Origin: Ectothiorhodospira lacustris
GTDB lineage: Bacteria; Pseudomonadota; Gammaproteobacteria; Ectothiorhodospirales; Ectothiorhodospiraceae
DNA length: 64,000 bases
Direction of reading: 5' to 3'
NCBI RefSeq assembly: GCF_022227845.1
Contig: NZ_JAJNQN010000020.1
Span: 1 to 64,000 of the forward strand
How positions within the stretch are numbered: position 1 is the first letter of the stretch; each line of letters opens with the position of its first letter. The notes beneath the pieces were generated by a model. It saw only the letters and a program-made list of their open reading frames with translations. It was not told the DNA's origin and did not search any database. Shown here one piece after another: positions 48,136-58,453 of this stretch. Position numbers and translations under genes: made by a program.

Positions 48136-48217
48136 CTATTTTTTTCCATGTATACACCAGGGTTTCTGTGTGCAGCGCACAAAACCCATGCAGGGCAGAC
48201 ATTGATTGCGTAAAATG

Positions 48218-48231
48218 TTCCGTTAACGGAA
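48218..48231. promoter_or_regulatory. Perfect 14-bp palindrome upstream of liuR
   Basis: TTCCGTTAACGGAA lies about 95 bases before the liuR start in the divergent region. It differs from the LiuR boxes in its core and could be a site for a second regulator or a variant autoregulatory site. Confidence 0.35.
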
Positions 48232-48323
48232 ACCTGCCCGATTCCAGCAGGTCCAAACCCAGGCCTGACCGGCATAGAGCGTCATCACTATCCGGAAGTA
48301 TCGATAGCCAACAGGAAACCACC

Positions 48324-48821
48324 ATGAGCGATCCCCTGCCGACGATTCGGGAACACGACCTCAACGGCACCACCTACACCATTGGAGAACTGGCCAAGGA
48401 ATTCGACATCACCACCCGCGCCATCCGCTTCTACGAAGATGAGGGCCTGATCAGCCCGGTACGCATCGGTTCCAAGCGTCTGTATCGCCGCCGTGACCGG
48501 GCCAGACTCAAACTCATCCTGCGGGGCAAGCGCCTCGGCTTCACCCTGGCGGAGATCCGCGAGACCTTCAATCTGTACGACGAGGCTCATGGCGAGGCCC
48601 ACCAGCTGCGCTATTACCTGTCGGTGCTTGAGGAAAAGCGCCAGCACCTGATCCGCCAGCGGGAAGATCTGGAAGAAACCCTGCGTGAACTGGATCACTC
48701 CTACGCCCATTGCGAGCAACTGCTGGCGCAGCAGGAACAGCACAAGGTGAAGGACCACGGCACTGCCGCCGCGTCCCGTCAGGCGCGTCCCTCACCCGCC
48801 GCCACCCGGATGGAAGACTGA
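48324..48821 (+). CDS. liuR: MerR-family regulator of leucine/isovalerate degradation
   Basis: The 165-residue protein has a MerR-type winged helix (YTIGELAKEFDITTRAIRFYEDEGLISPVRIGSKRLY, residues 17-53), then a dimerising helical region and an Ala/Ser-rich tail. There are no ligand-binding cysteines of the metal type. It sits directly upstream of liuA and matches LiuR, which represses leucine degradation genes in many Proteobacteria. AGGAA precedes the ATG at 48324. LiuR-type palindromes occur near three divergently or downstream-oriented operons in this window. Confidence 0.88.
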   Translation: MSDPLPTIREHDLNGTTYTIGELAKEFDITTRAIRFYEDEGLISPVRIGSKRLYRRRDRARLKLILRGKRLGFTLAEIRETFNLYDEAHGEAHQLRYYLSVLEEKRQHLIRQREDLEETLRELDHSYAHCEQLLAQQEQHKVKDHGTAAASRQARPSPAATRMED

Positions 48822-48961
48822 CGGCAGGGGCGCGTCCCGCGTCCCGCTTCCACGCCGACATGCCGCCCTGATGGCCGCATCGGGTCGGCATGATCCCGCA
48901 CCCCGCGCCCCTCTCTAAAAGCAAAAGTTTGACCATTCCGTAAAATAAGCACGCCCAAATA

Positions 48962-48977
48962 TTGACGTTTACGTCAA
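48962..48977 (+). promoter_or_regulatory. LiuR box upstream of liuA
   Basis: TTGACGTTTACGTCAA is a palindrome apart from its two central bases. Its left half, TTGACG, could be the -35 element of the liu promoter, with a weak -10 near 48983-48990. It lies 46 bases before the liuA start. The rest of 48822-49023 shows nothing else clear. Confidence 0.75.
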
Positions 48978-49023
48978 CGGAATTTAAGCTCCATCTCAAC
49001 CACCCAACACAGAGGGACTTTCC

Positions 49024-50190
49024 ATGAGCCATTTCCCTACCCTGGACTTTGCCCTGGGCAACGAGATCAACATGCTGCGGGATGCGGTGGCCGAGTTCGC
49101 CGCCGCCGAGATCGCCCCGCGGGCGGCGGATATCGACCGGGAGAACCAGTTCCCCCAGGATCTGTGGCCCAAGTTGGGGGAAATGGGCCTTTTGGGCATC
49201 ACGGTGGGCGAGGAGTACGGCGGTACCGGCATGGGGTACCTGGCGCACATGGTCGCCATGGAGGAGATCTCCCGGGCCTCGGCCTCGGTGGCCCTGTCCT
49301 ACGGCGCCCATTCCAATCTGTGCGTGAACCAAATCAAGCTCAACGGCACCGAGGCGCAAAAGCGCAAGTACCTGCCTAAACTGATGACCGGCGAGCATGT
49401 GGGCGCCCTGGCCATGTCCGAGCCGGGCGCCGGTTCCGACGTGGTCGGCATGCGCCTGCGGGCGCGCAAGGAAGGCGACTGCTACATCCTCAACGGCAAC
49501 AAGATGTGGATCACCAACGGCCCCGAGGCCGGCACCCTGGTGGTCTATGCCAAGACCGACCCCGAAGCCGGTCCTCGGGGCATCACGGCTTTCATCGTGG
49601 AACGGGGCATGGCGGGCTTTTCCACCGCGCAGAAACTGGACAAGCTGGGCATGCGCGGCTCCAACACCTGCGAACTGATTTTTGAAGACTGCGTGATCCC
49701 GGCGGACAACATCCTCGGCCAGGAAGGCGGTGGGGTGAAAGTGCTGATGTCCGGGCTGGACTATGAGCGGGCGGTGCTGGCCGCCGGTCCCCTGGGGATC
49801 ATGGCCGCCTGCATGGACGTGGTCATCCCCTACGTGCATGAACGCAAGCAGTTCGGGCAGGCCATCGGCGAGTTCCAACTCATGCAGGCCAAGCTGGCGG
49901 ACATGTACACCGGCCTCAACGCCTCCCGGGCCTATGTCTATGCCGTGGGCCGGGCCTGCGACCGGGGCGAGACCACCCGCAAGGATGCCGCCGGCGCCAT
50001 CCTCTTTGCCGCCGAAAAGGCCACCTGGATGGCCCTGGAGGCGATCCAGTGCCTGGGCGGTAACGGCTATATCAATGAGTACCCCACCGGGCGCCTGCTG
50101 CGGGATGCCAAGCTCTACGAGATCGGCGCCGGCACCTCGGAGATCCGGCGCATGCTGATCGGTCGCGAACTGTTCAAGGAAACCCGCTGA
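49024..50190 (+). CDS. liuA: Isovaleryl-CoA dehydrogenase
   Basis: LiuA oxidises isovaleryl-CoA to 3-methylcrotonyl-CoA, giving electrons to ETF. The 388-residue protein has the acyl-CoA dehydrogenase pattern: [43 protein letters not shown], and [22 protein letters not shown]. The catalytic glutamate of isovaleryl-CoA dehydrogenases is in [15 protein letters not shown], not in the usual C-terminal position. First gene of the liu operon; its electron acceptor genes (etfAB, ETF-QO) are in the divergent operon. Confidence 0.96.
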   Translation: MSHFPTLDFALGNEINMLRDAVAEFAAAEIAPRAADIDRENQFPQDLWPKLGEMGLLGITVGEEYGGTGMGYLAHMVAMEEISRASASVALSYGAHSNLCVNQIKLNGTEAQKRKYLPKLMTGEHVGALAMSEPGAGSDVVGMRLRARKEGDCYILNGNKMWITNGPEAGTLVVYAKTDPEAGPRGITAFIVERGMAGFSTAQKLDKLGMRGSNTCELIFEDCVIPADNILGQEGGGVKVLMSGLDYERAVLAAGPLGIMAACMDVVIPYVHERKQFGQAIGEFQLMQAKLADMYTGLNASRAYVYAVGRACDRGETTRKDAAGAILFAAEKATWMALEAIQCLGGNGYINEYPTGRLLRDAKLYEIGAGTSEIRRMLIGRELFKETR

Positions 50191-50247
50191 GCCTGCTTCA
50201 GCCGGGTCACTGTCGGGGATGCCAGCACAGGGGAGTCAGGGACCACC

Positions 50248-51855
<1,608 letters not shown>

Positions 51856-51872
51856 TCGCAAGGAGCCCTTTC

Positions 51873-52676
51873 ATGCCCGACACCTCAGCCCTGACCTGCG
51901 AGATCCGGGACGACATCGCCTGGATCACCCTCAACCGTCCCGAGCGGCACAACGCCTTCGATGACGCCCTGATCCGTCACCTCACCGAGACCCTGCGCCG
52001 GGTGTCGGCGACGCCGGCGGTACGCGCCCTGGTGCTGGCAGGCGCCGGCAAGAGCTTTTCCGCCGGCGCCGACATCGGCTGGATGAAGCGCATGGCCGGC
52101 TACACCGAGGCGGAAAACCTGGCAGATGCACAGGCCCTGGGGGAACTCATGGACACCCTCTATCGCCTGAACCAGCCCACCATCGCCCGGGTCCATGGTG
52201 CCGCCCTGGGCGGCGGCGTGGGCCTGGTGGCCGCCTGCGACCTGGCCCTGGCCACGGAGCAGGCCCATTTCTGCCTCTCGGAGGTCCGCCTGGGCCTGAT
52301 CCCGGCCACCATTTCCCCCTACGTGATTGAGGCCATGGGGGCACGTCAGGCGCGGCGCTACTTCACCACCGCCGAGCGCATTGATGCCCAAGAGGCCATG
52401 CGCATCGGCCTGATCCATCAGGTGCTGGCGGACGAGGCCGCCCTGGATGCACAGATCCTCCAGACCCTGAACCAGATCCGTCGCAACGGCCCCGAGGCCA
52501 TGACCGCCGCCAAGGCCCTGGTCCGGGACGTGAGCCATCGCCCCGTCGACGCTGCCCTGGTGACCGAGACCGCCGGGCGCATCGCACGTATCCGGGCCGG
52601 TCGGGAAGCCCAGGAGGGCCTGGGTGCCTTCCAGGAAAAACGGCAGCCCGCCTGGTGCCCCTCCGAGCCGGCCTGA
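51873..52676 (+). CDS. liuC: Methylglutaconyl-CoA hydratase
   Basis: The 267-residue crotonase-family protein contains GKSFSAGADIGWMKRMAGY, ARVHGAALGGGVGLVAACDLA and LSEVRLGLIPATISPYV. The last is typical of 3-methylglutaconyl-CoA hydratases, which form HMG-CoA. The oxyanion hole residues are in AGAD and GGGVG. It follows liuB after 17 bases. Confidence 0.94.
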   Translation: MPDTSALTCEIRDDIAWITLNRPERHNAFDDALIRHLTETLRRVSATPAVRALVLAGAGKSFSAGADIGWMKRMAGYTEAENLADAQALGELMDTLYRLNQPTIARVHGAALGGGVGLVAACDLALATEQAHFCLSEVRLGLIPATISPYVIEAMGARQARRYFTTAERIDAQEAMRIGLIHQVLADEAALDAQILQTLNQIRRNGPEAMTAAKALVRDVSHRPVDAALVTETAGRIARIRAGREAQEGLGAFQEKRQPAWCPSEPA

Positions 52677-52702
52677 TGGCCCCCAACCGCAGGGAATCGA
52701 GC

Positions 52703-54709
52703 ATGTTCCACAAGATACTGATTGCCAACCGGGGCGAGATCGCCTGCCGCATTGCCCGCACCTGCCGCGAGCTGGGGATTCGTACCGTGGCCGTCTATTC
52801 GGAGGCGGACCGGGAGGCCATGCACGTCAAGGCCTGCGACGAGGCCTGGCCCATCGGCCCGGCACCGGCCCGGGATAGCTACCTGAACATCCCCCGCATC
52901 CTGGAGGCGGCCCGACGCAGCGGCGCCCAGGCGATCCACCCCGGCTATGGGTTTTTGTCCGAGAACGCCGATTTTGCCCGCGCCTGCGACGAGGCCGGCA
53001 TCGTCTTCATCGGTCCCCCGGTGGGGGCCATCGAGGCCATGGGCTCCAAGAGTGCCGCCAAGGCGATCATGGAAGCCGCCGGCGTGCCCCTGGTACCGGG
53101 GTACCACGGCGACGATCAGTCCCCCGCCCTGCTGGCCGACGTGGCCGCCCGGATCGGCTATCCGGTCCTGATCAAGGCCTCCGCCGGTGGCGGCGGCAAG
53201 GGGATGCGACGGGTGGATGATCCGGCCCGGTTCCGCGAGGCCCTGGAAGCGGCCCGGCGCGAGGCCCGCTCCGCCTTCGGCGATGATCGGGTGCTGGTGG
53301 AAAAGTACCTGCTCCAGCCCCGCCACGTGGAAGTCCAGGTCTTTGCGGACAGCCAGGGCCGGGTGGTCCACCTGTTCGAGCGGGACTGCTCGGTGCAGCG
53401 GCGCCATCAGAAGGTCATCGAGGAAGCGCCCGCCCCCGGCCTGGACCAGGACCGTCGGCACCAGCTGGGCGAGGCGGCCATTGCCGCCGCCCGTGCCATC
53501 GGCTACGTGGGCGCCGGCACCGTGGAATTCATCATGGACAGTCGCGGCGAATTCTATTTCATGGAAATGAACACCCGCCTGCAGGTGGAGCACCCGGTCA
53601 CCGAGATGATCACCGGTCAGGACCTGGTGGCCTGGCAGCTCCGGGTGGCCGCCGGCCACCCCCTGCCCTGCGAACAGGCGGACTTGGCCATCCGGGGTCA
53701 CGCCTTCGAGGCCCGCATCTATGCCGAGGACGCAGACCGGGACTTCCTGCCCGCCACCGGCACCATCGGCCACCTGCGGACCCCGCCGCCGAGCCGGCAC
53801 GTGCGCATCGATACCGGCGTACAGGAAGGTGACGAGATCAGCGTCCACTATGACCCCATGATCGCCAAGCTGGTGGTCTGGGATCAGGACCGGACCACCG
53901 CCCTGCGCCGCCTGGCGACGGCCCTGGAATCCTTCATCGTCGTCGGCACCACCACCAATGTGGGTTTTTTGTCCCGACTGGCCCGCCACCCGGCCTTTGC
54001 CGAGGCACGGATCGATACCGGCTTCATCGACATCCACCGGGCCGACCTGCTGCCGCCGGTACCACCGATCACTGACGGACAGCTTTGTGCCGCCACCCTG
54101 CATGAGCTGCTGCGGGTGGAACAGGCAGCCCGGGCACGGGCGCAGCAGTCCGGCGATACCACCTCTCCCTGGCATGCCACCACCGGCTGGCGCCTGAACA
54201 CCGACAGCCATCGCTCCCTGCATTTTTTCGACTCGGCTCAGGACCGGGATCTCAAGGTCGCGGCCCATTATCTGGATACGGGCTTTCGCCTGGACCTGGG
54301 GCATGGCGAACACTGGGTCCAGGGCCATCTGCAGCCCGACGGTCGCCTGCGTATGCAGGTGGACGGCGTGCATCAGGATGCCTGGGTGCTGCAGGAGGGG
54401 CGCCGCCTCAGTGTCTTCATGGCAGGTCACACCCGTGACCTGGTGATCCATGATCCCCTGGCGGCAGGCATGGACGACGAGATCCAGGAAGGCAGCCTGA
54501 TGGCCCCCATGCCGGGCCTGGTGGTCGCCGTCCATGTGAAGGAAGGTGACGTGGTGCAGGAAGGCGATCCCCTCATGGTGCTGGAGGCCATGAAGATGGA
54601 GTATCAGATCAGCGCCCTCACCGACGGCATCGTCGACAGCGTGAACTACAGTGAAGGCGAACAGGTGACCGAAGGCGCCCAGCTCCTGACCATTCGCCAG
54701 GGAGAATGA
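52703..54709 (+). CDS. liuD: Methylcrotonyl-CoA carboxylase, alpha (biotin carboxylase/carrier) subunit
   Basis: The 668-residue protein has a biotin carboxylase N-terminus: FHKILIANRGEIACRIARTC, ATP-grasp KASAGGGGKGMRRV, and FMEMNTRLQVEHPVTEM. A linker follows, then a C-terminal biotinyl domain with the attachment lysine in LEAMKMEYQI. I chose the ATG at 52703, which begins the family N-terminus; the frame is open 16 codons further upstream. It acts with LiuB. Confidence 0.96.
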   Translation: MFHKILIANRGEIACRIARTCRELGIRTVAVYSEADREAMHVKACDEAWPIGPAPARDSYLNIPRILEAARRSGAQAIHPGYGFLSENADFARACDEAGIVFIGPPVGAIEAMGSKSAAKAIMEAAGVPLVPGYHGDDQSPALLADVAARIGYPVLIKASAGGGGKGMRRVDDPARFREALEAARREARSAFGDDRVLVEKYLLQPRHVEVQVFADSQGRVVHLFERDCSVQRRHQKVIEEAPAPGLDQDRRHQLGEAAIAAARAIGYVGAGTVEFIMDSRGEFYFMEMNTRLQVEHPVTEMITGQDLVAWQLRVAAGHPLPCEQADLAIRGHAFEARIYAEDADRDFLPATGTIGHLRTPPPSRHVRIDTGVQEGDEISVHYDPMIAKLVVWDQDRTTALRRLATALESFIVVGTTTNVGFLSRLARHPAFAEARIDTGFIDIHRADLLPPVPPITDGQLCAATLHELLRVEQAARARAQQSGDTTSPWHATTGWRLNTDSHRSLHFFDSAQDRDLKVAAHYLDTGFRLDLGHGEHWVQGHLQPDGRLRMQVDGVHQDAWVLQEGRRLSVFMAGHTRDLVIHDPLAAGMDDEIQEGSLMAPMPGLVVAVHVKEGDVVQEGDPLMVLEAMKMEYQISALTDGIVDSVNYSEGEQVTEGAQLLTIRQGE

Positions 54710-54712
54710 GCC

Positions 54713-55186
54713 ATGGCACACATCACGACCCCCTATTACCTGGAAGACCTGAGTCCCGGCATGTGCTTCGAGACCGAGGCCACCACCATGACCGAAGCGG
54801 ACATCATCCGCTTCGGCCGGGAATTCGACCCCCAGCCCCACCACGTGGACCCGGAGGCCGCCCGTCACACCCTGTTCGGCGGTCTGGTGGCCAGTGGCTG
54901 GCACACCATCGGCGTCATGACCGCCCTGGCGGTGCGCTCCGGCATGCCCCTGGCGGAAGGTCAGATCGGCGTGGGCGTGGAAGGGATCCGCTTCGCCAAG
55001 CCGGTTCGCCCCGGTGACCGCATCCGGCTGCACCTGGAGATTCTGGAGGCCCGCCCGCGGGAATCCCGGCCCGGCTGGGGGGTGGTGCGGGTGCAGTGGA
55101 CCGGTATCAACCAACATGACGAAGTGGTGGTCGAACTCCAGCCCAGTGTGCTGGTGCGCGCCCGCGACGGGGAGATCGCCGGATGA
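54713..55186 (+). CDS. MaoC-type hotdog hydratase in the liu operon
   Basis: The 157-residue hotdog-fold protein has the MaoC pattern: YYLEDLSPGMCFETEATTMTEADIIRFGREFDPQPHHVD, with the aspartate and histidine of the hydratase site, and LFGGLVASGWHTIGVM. It starts three bases after liuD and overlaps liuE by ATGA. It is not part of the classical liuRABCDE set. It may hydrate an enoyl-CoA intermediate or one derived from the imported acid. Confidence 0.88.
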   Translation: MAHITTPYYLEDLSPGMCFETEATTMTEADIIRFGREFDPQPHHVDPEAARHTLFGGLVASGWHTIGVMTALAVRSGMPLAEGQIGVGVEGIRFAKPVRPGDRIRLHLEILEARPRESRPGWGVVRVQWTGINQHDEVVVELQPSVLVRARDGEIAG

Positions 55187-56091
55187 ACCTGCCCGGATCT
55201 TCCGTGCGTCTGGTGGAGGTCGGCCCCCGGGACGGTCTGCAGAACGAACCGGGCACCATTCCCACGGCCGTCAAATTGGGTCTTATCGAGCGCCTGGCCG
55301 ACACGGGCCTGACCTGGATCGAGGCCACCGCCTTCGTTTCCCCAAAATGGGTGCCCCAGATGGCGGACCATGGAGAGATCATGACCGTCCTGGCGCCCCG
55401 ACCCGGGGTGCGCTATCCGGTGCTCACGCCTAACCTCAAGGGCCTGGAGGCCGCCGTGGCCGCGGGCGCCAGGGACGTTGCGGTCTTTGCCGCGGCCTCG
55501 GAAAGCTTTTCCCGCAAGAACATCAACTGCGGCATCGACGACAGTCTGGACCGTTTTGCCCCGCTGATGGAACGGGCCAGGGCGCTGGACATCCCGGTAC
55601 GGGGCTATGTCTCCTGCACCCTGGGCTGTCCCTACGAAGGCGAGATCCCGCCGGAGGCCGTAGCCCGGGTAGCGGCACGACTTCATGCCATGGGCTGCCA
55701 TGAGATCTCCCTGGGAGACACCATCGGCACCGGTACGCCCCTCAAGGCCCGGCGCATGGTGGAGCGGGTGGCCGAGGTCGTGCCCATGGCACAACTGGCG
55801 GCCCATTTCCATGACACCTACGGCCAGGCCCTGGCCAATCTCTATGCCGTCATGGAACTGGGCATCCGCACCATCGACACCTCGGTGGCGGGCCTGGGGG
55901 GCTGTCCCTATGCCCGGGGCGCCTCGGGCAACGTGGCCACCGAAGACGTGGTCTACATGCTGCACGGCATGGGTATCGACACCGGCGTGGACCTGGCGGC
56001 CCTGGTGGAAACAGCCCACTGGATCTGCGGACAGTTGGGGCGGCCCGTGAACTCGCGGGTGGCCCGGGCCATGGCGCCTTGTGATACCTGA
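55183..56091 (+). CDS. liuE: Hydroxymethylglutaryl-CoA lyase
   Basis: HMG-CoA lyase splits HMG-CoA to acetyl-CoA and acetoacetate, the end of leucine degradation. The 302-residue TIM-barrel protein has VRLVEVGPRDGLQNEP, VSCTLGCPYEGE, HFHDTYGQALAN, and the C-terminal GLGGCPYARGASGNVATED with the active-site cysteine. It is coupled to the MaoC gene by ATGA. Acetoacetate can then be used by the nearby acetoacetyl-CoA synthetase. Confidence 0.96.
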   Translation: MNLPGSSVRLVEVGPRDGLQNEPGTIPTAVKLGLIERLADTGLTWIEATAFVSPKWVPQMADHGEIMTVLAPRPGVRYPVLTPNLKGLEAAVAAGARDVAVFAAASESFSRKNINCGIDDSLDRFAPLMERARALDIPVRGYVSCTLGCPYEGEIPPEAVARVAARLHAMGCHEISLGDTIGTGTPLKARRMVERVAEVVPMAQLAAHFHDTYGQALANLYAVMELGIRTIDTSVAGLGGCPYARGASGNVATEDVVYMLHGMGIDTGVDLAALVETAHWICGQLGRPVNSRVARAMAPCDT

Positions 56092-56098
56092 AGACTGG

Positions 56099-56947
56099 TC
56101 AGCCGGCGCGCTCCCACCCGCCCTGAATGATCCGTATCCGACCGGCGGCCAGGTTTTCCATCACGTTGCGACCCATCACGAAGAAGCGCTCACCAAAGAT
56201 CAATGACGGGTTCAGCGCCCCGGACTCGCCCCGGGCCTCACGGCCGGTGTGCTTGCGGCGCCATTGCAGCGCCTGCTCGCTGATATCCTCCATGAACAGG
56301 GGACGCAGTCCGATCGTCTCCAGCCGCACTTTCAGGGTTGCCAGGTCCGGCAGATGGCTGTGCCGGGGCAGGTCCGCCCAGGGTACGGGTAACTGCAACG
56401 CCCCCTCCCCCGACCCTGCCACCACTTCATGGATCAGCAGTCGCCCGCCGGGGCGCAGCACCCGGACGATCTCATCCAGTGCTTGCGGCAGGTCCGGCAC
56501 GTTCAGGAACACATGCTGTGCCCAGACCGCATCAAAGGTAGCCGTGGCAAAGGGCAGGCATTGGGCATCGCCGTGAACAAAATCAGTCCTGGCGGCCAGC
56601 CCGGTGGCGCGACTGAGCCACCGGCCGGTGGACACGAAATCCGGCGTGATATCCAGGCCGGTGACCCGTAGCCCATGGTCATGGGCCAGCAGACGGGTCG
56701 CGCCCCCGGTGCCGCAGCCCAGATCCAGCACCCGCTCAGCGTGGGAAAAACCCGCCCGACCCGCCAGCCGTCGGCTGGCCGCCCGTCCGCCCAAATGGAG
56801 TTGGTCGATGGCGGCGACATCATCGCAGGCAAGTCGATCCGGGTTCAGCCCCACTTGGATCAGGGCCTGACGCAGGATCTGTTCAAGCCCCGACGGGGCG
56901 TAGCGTGAGGCAAGGGAGCCGGCAGGGTCCGGTGGTTGCAAGTCCAT
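56099..56947 (-). CDS. Class I SAM-dependent methyltransferase
   Basis: The 282-residue protein has motif I RVLDLGCGTGGATRLLA, LRVTGLDITPDFV, motif II region LPFATATFDAVWAQHVFLNV and post-II LRPGGRLLIHEVV. The C-terminal half has an AADLPRHSHLPDLATLK-like stretch and ends with FFVMGRNVMENLAAGR, which is seen in methyltransferases acting on small amines or quinone-like compounds. The substrate is unknown. The ATG at 56947 is preferred over a TTG three codons upstream. It faces liuE. Confidence 0.8.
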   Translation of the reverse strand: MDLQPPDPAGSLASRYAPSGLEQILRQALIQVGLNPDRLACDDVAAIDQLHLGGRAASRRLAGRAGFSHAERVLDLGCGTGGATRLLAHDHGLRVTGLDITPDFVSTGRWLSRATGLAARTDFVHGDAQCLPFATATFDAVWAQHVFLNVPDLPQALDEIVRVLRPGGRLLIHEVVAGSGEGALQLPVPWADLPRHSHLPDLATLKVRLETIGLRPLFMEDISEQALQWRRKHTGREARGESGALNPSLIFGERFFVMGRNVMENLAAGRIRIIQGGWERAG

Positions 56948-56966
56948 CTCTATCAAATCCGTTACG

Positions 56967-56992
56967 AAAAAAGGGGAGCCATTCGGCTCCCC
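56967..56992 (-). terminator. Intrinsic terminator of the porin gene
   Basis: On the reverse strand GGGGAGCC, a four-base loop and GGCTCCCC are followed by six T residues. It begins about 20 bases past the porin stop and lies just upstream of the methyltransferase start. Confidence 0.85.
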
Positions 56993-57008
56993 GAAGGATG
57001 GCTCGCGA

Positions 57009-58265
57009 TCAGAATCGCGTCTGCAGATTGAGGCTCACCGCGTTGACGCTGTCCCGCTCGGGCAGCAGATCAGCGGTATCGGCAAAGCCGTAAGTGGCCC
57101 AAAGACGGGTGGACTGGGTGACGTTGTAGTGAAGCTGGATGTCACCGAACACCACGTCCTCGGATTGGTTCAGATCCCGTGCCAGACCGTCATACTGCAC
57201 CCAACCGGCGGCCAGCTTGAGCTGCCAGCTGTCGCGGGGACTGAAAGTGCCCCGGACCGCGATCAGATGACGGTCGAAATCCTGTCGCACGTTCGCAAAC
57301 TCCCTGGCTCCCTTGCCCAGTCCGGTCATGCTCAGGGCGTCGATCCGGGTGGCCGTGGCATCGTGGCGGGGACTGCTTTGAATCAGGCTGGAGAAGCTGT
57401 CGAACCCGGGCTCGATCAGTGAGCCGTTGAGGTTAAAGAAGTACTGGCCTTCCAGCTTGAAGGCGGGGGTGACGTCAAAACCGCCGCGCACAAATCCTGC
57501 ATAGGTGTCATTGGTGAACAGGGCATCCCCGCCGCCCAGATAGTGGGCACCGGCCGTCAGTTCCACCTCGCCCACCTTGCCCTGGACCCAGGGGGAGATC
57601 AGGGTGCCGCCGCGCACGTTATAGAACCGATCCGATTCGTAGTCCCCTGTGGCATCCTTCTCATCATCCCCCAGGTAGTAGCCCAGCAAGGCCCCCCAGG
57701 CCCAGCCGCTGTTCCTGCCGGTCAGTCCGGTATAGAGCAGGTAGCCGTCGTCCTTGTTGTCATCCAGGGACACCTTGCGGCGCTGGTCAGCCCCCACCAG
57801 GAAGGTCACCCCGCCGGCCACAGGACCCAGCAGGATGATGCGGTCACGGCGGTCGTCCGCCACGGTGATGCCGAAGTTCCAGTTGGCGATCTGTCGGCCC
57901 GCCCGCAACTGCCAGCCCTCCCCCAACGGCACGCTGACATAGCCGTAATCCAAGGTCACGGTGCGGTGATCCCGGCCGTCGGTAAAGGGCTTGCTCTGCT
58001 GAAGTCCGTTCAGATCACCTGAAGCATCTCCGCGCCAGGTGTCGTTGATCAGGTTGACGCCCGCATGCACGCTCACCCCGTCCTGGATGCGGATGTCCGT
58101 GCGCAGGCGCAGGCGCTGCTCAAAGCCGTTCTGGTTGCCGCCGGCGGCCATGCTGCGATCAAAGCCGCGAACGTCGATATCGCCGTTGAACTTGTATTCC
58201 ACGGCCTGGGCGCCGGGCACGGCCAAAAGGCCGGCCAACGCAAGGTGGCTGGGTCTGATACCCAT
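57009..58265 (-). CDS. Outer membrane porin-like beta-barrel protein
   Basis: The 418-residue protein has a signal peptide ending AVPGAQA before VEYKFNGDIDVRGF. Alternating beta strands such as YGYVSVPLGEGWQLRAGRQ and GGFDVTPAFKLEGQYFF follow, and the C-terminus ends in phenylalanine (SLNLQTRF) as in BamA-inserted barrels. GGGAGGAG precedes the ATG at 58265. Its promoter overlaps a LiuR-type palindrome, so it may be the uptake channel for a substrate of the liu or liv pathway. It resembles short-chain acid or maltoporin-type porins only in general form. Confidence 0.8.
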   Translation of the reverse strand: MGIRPSHLALAGLLAVPGAQAVEYKFNGDIDVRGFDRSMAAGGNQNGFEQRLRLRTDIRIQDGVSVHAGVNLINDTWRGDASGDLNGLQQSKPFTDGRDHRTVTLDYGYVSVPLGEGWQLRAGRQIANWNFGITVADDRRDRIILLGPVAGGVTFLVGADQRRKVSLDDNKDDGYLLYTGLTGRNSGWAWGALLGYYLGDDEKDATGDYESDRFYNVRGGTLISPWVQGKVGEVELTAGAHYLGGGDALFTNDTYAGFVRGGFDVTPAFKLEGQYFFNLNGSLIEPGFDSFSSLIQSSPRHDATATRIDALSMTGLGKGAREFANVRQDFDRHLIAVRGTFSPRDSWQLKLAAGWVQYDGLARDLNQSEDVVFGDIQLHYNVTQSTRLWATYGFADTADLLPERDSVNAVSLNLQTRF

Positions 58266-58344
58266 CGTTGACTCCTCCCATAGCTCTCTTTGGTGGTGCT
58301 TCTTGTCTGGGTGCGCCGATCTGCCGAGACCAGGCACGGGCTAA

Positions 58345-58373
58345 AAACTAGATTACGTTTACGCTAACGTCAA
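58345..58373 (-). promoter_or_regulatory. LiuR box overlapping the porin promoter
   Basis: TTTACGCTAACGTCAA (58358-58373) is an imperfect LiuR palindrome. On the reverse strand its TTGACG could be the porin -35, with TAGTTT (58345-58350) at 17-base spacing as a weak -10. Confidence 0.55.
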
Positions 58374-58385
58374 TATTTATTTTCC

Positions 58386-58401
58386 TTAACGTAAACGGTA
58401 A
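58386..58401 (+). promoter_or_regulatory. LiuR-type box upstream of acetoacetyl-CoA synthetase
   Basis: TTAACGTAAACGGTAA resembles the other three LiuR-type boxes in this window. It lies 52 bases before the acetoacetyl-CoA synthetase start, so the enzyme is probably in the LiuR regulon. Confidence 0.55.
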
Positions 58402-58453
58402 TCTTGATGCAAACCCATGCACGCCCATCAAACAAGGTCCGCGGAGAGACATC

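Noticed and set aside
52418-55117. 899-codon reverse open frame over liuC, liuD and MaoC
   Set aside because: Antisense shadow of clearly identified liu genes.
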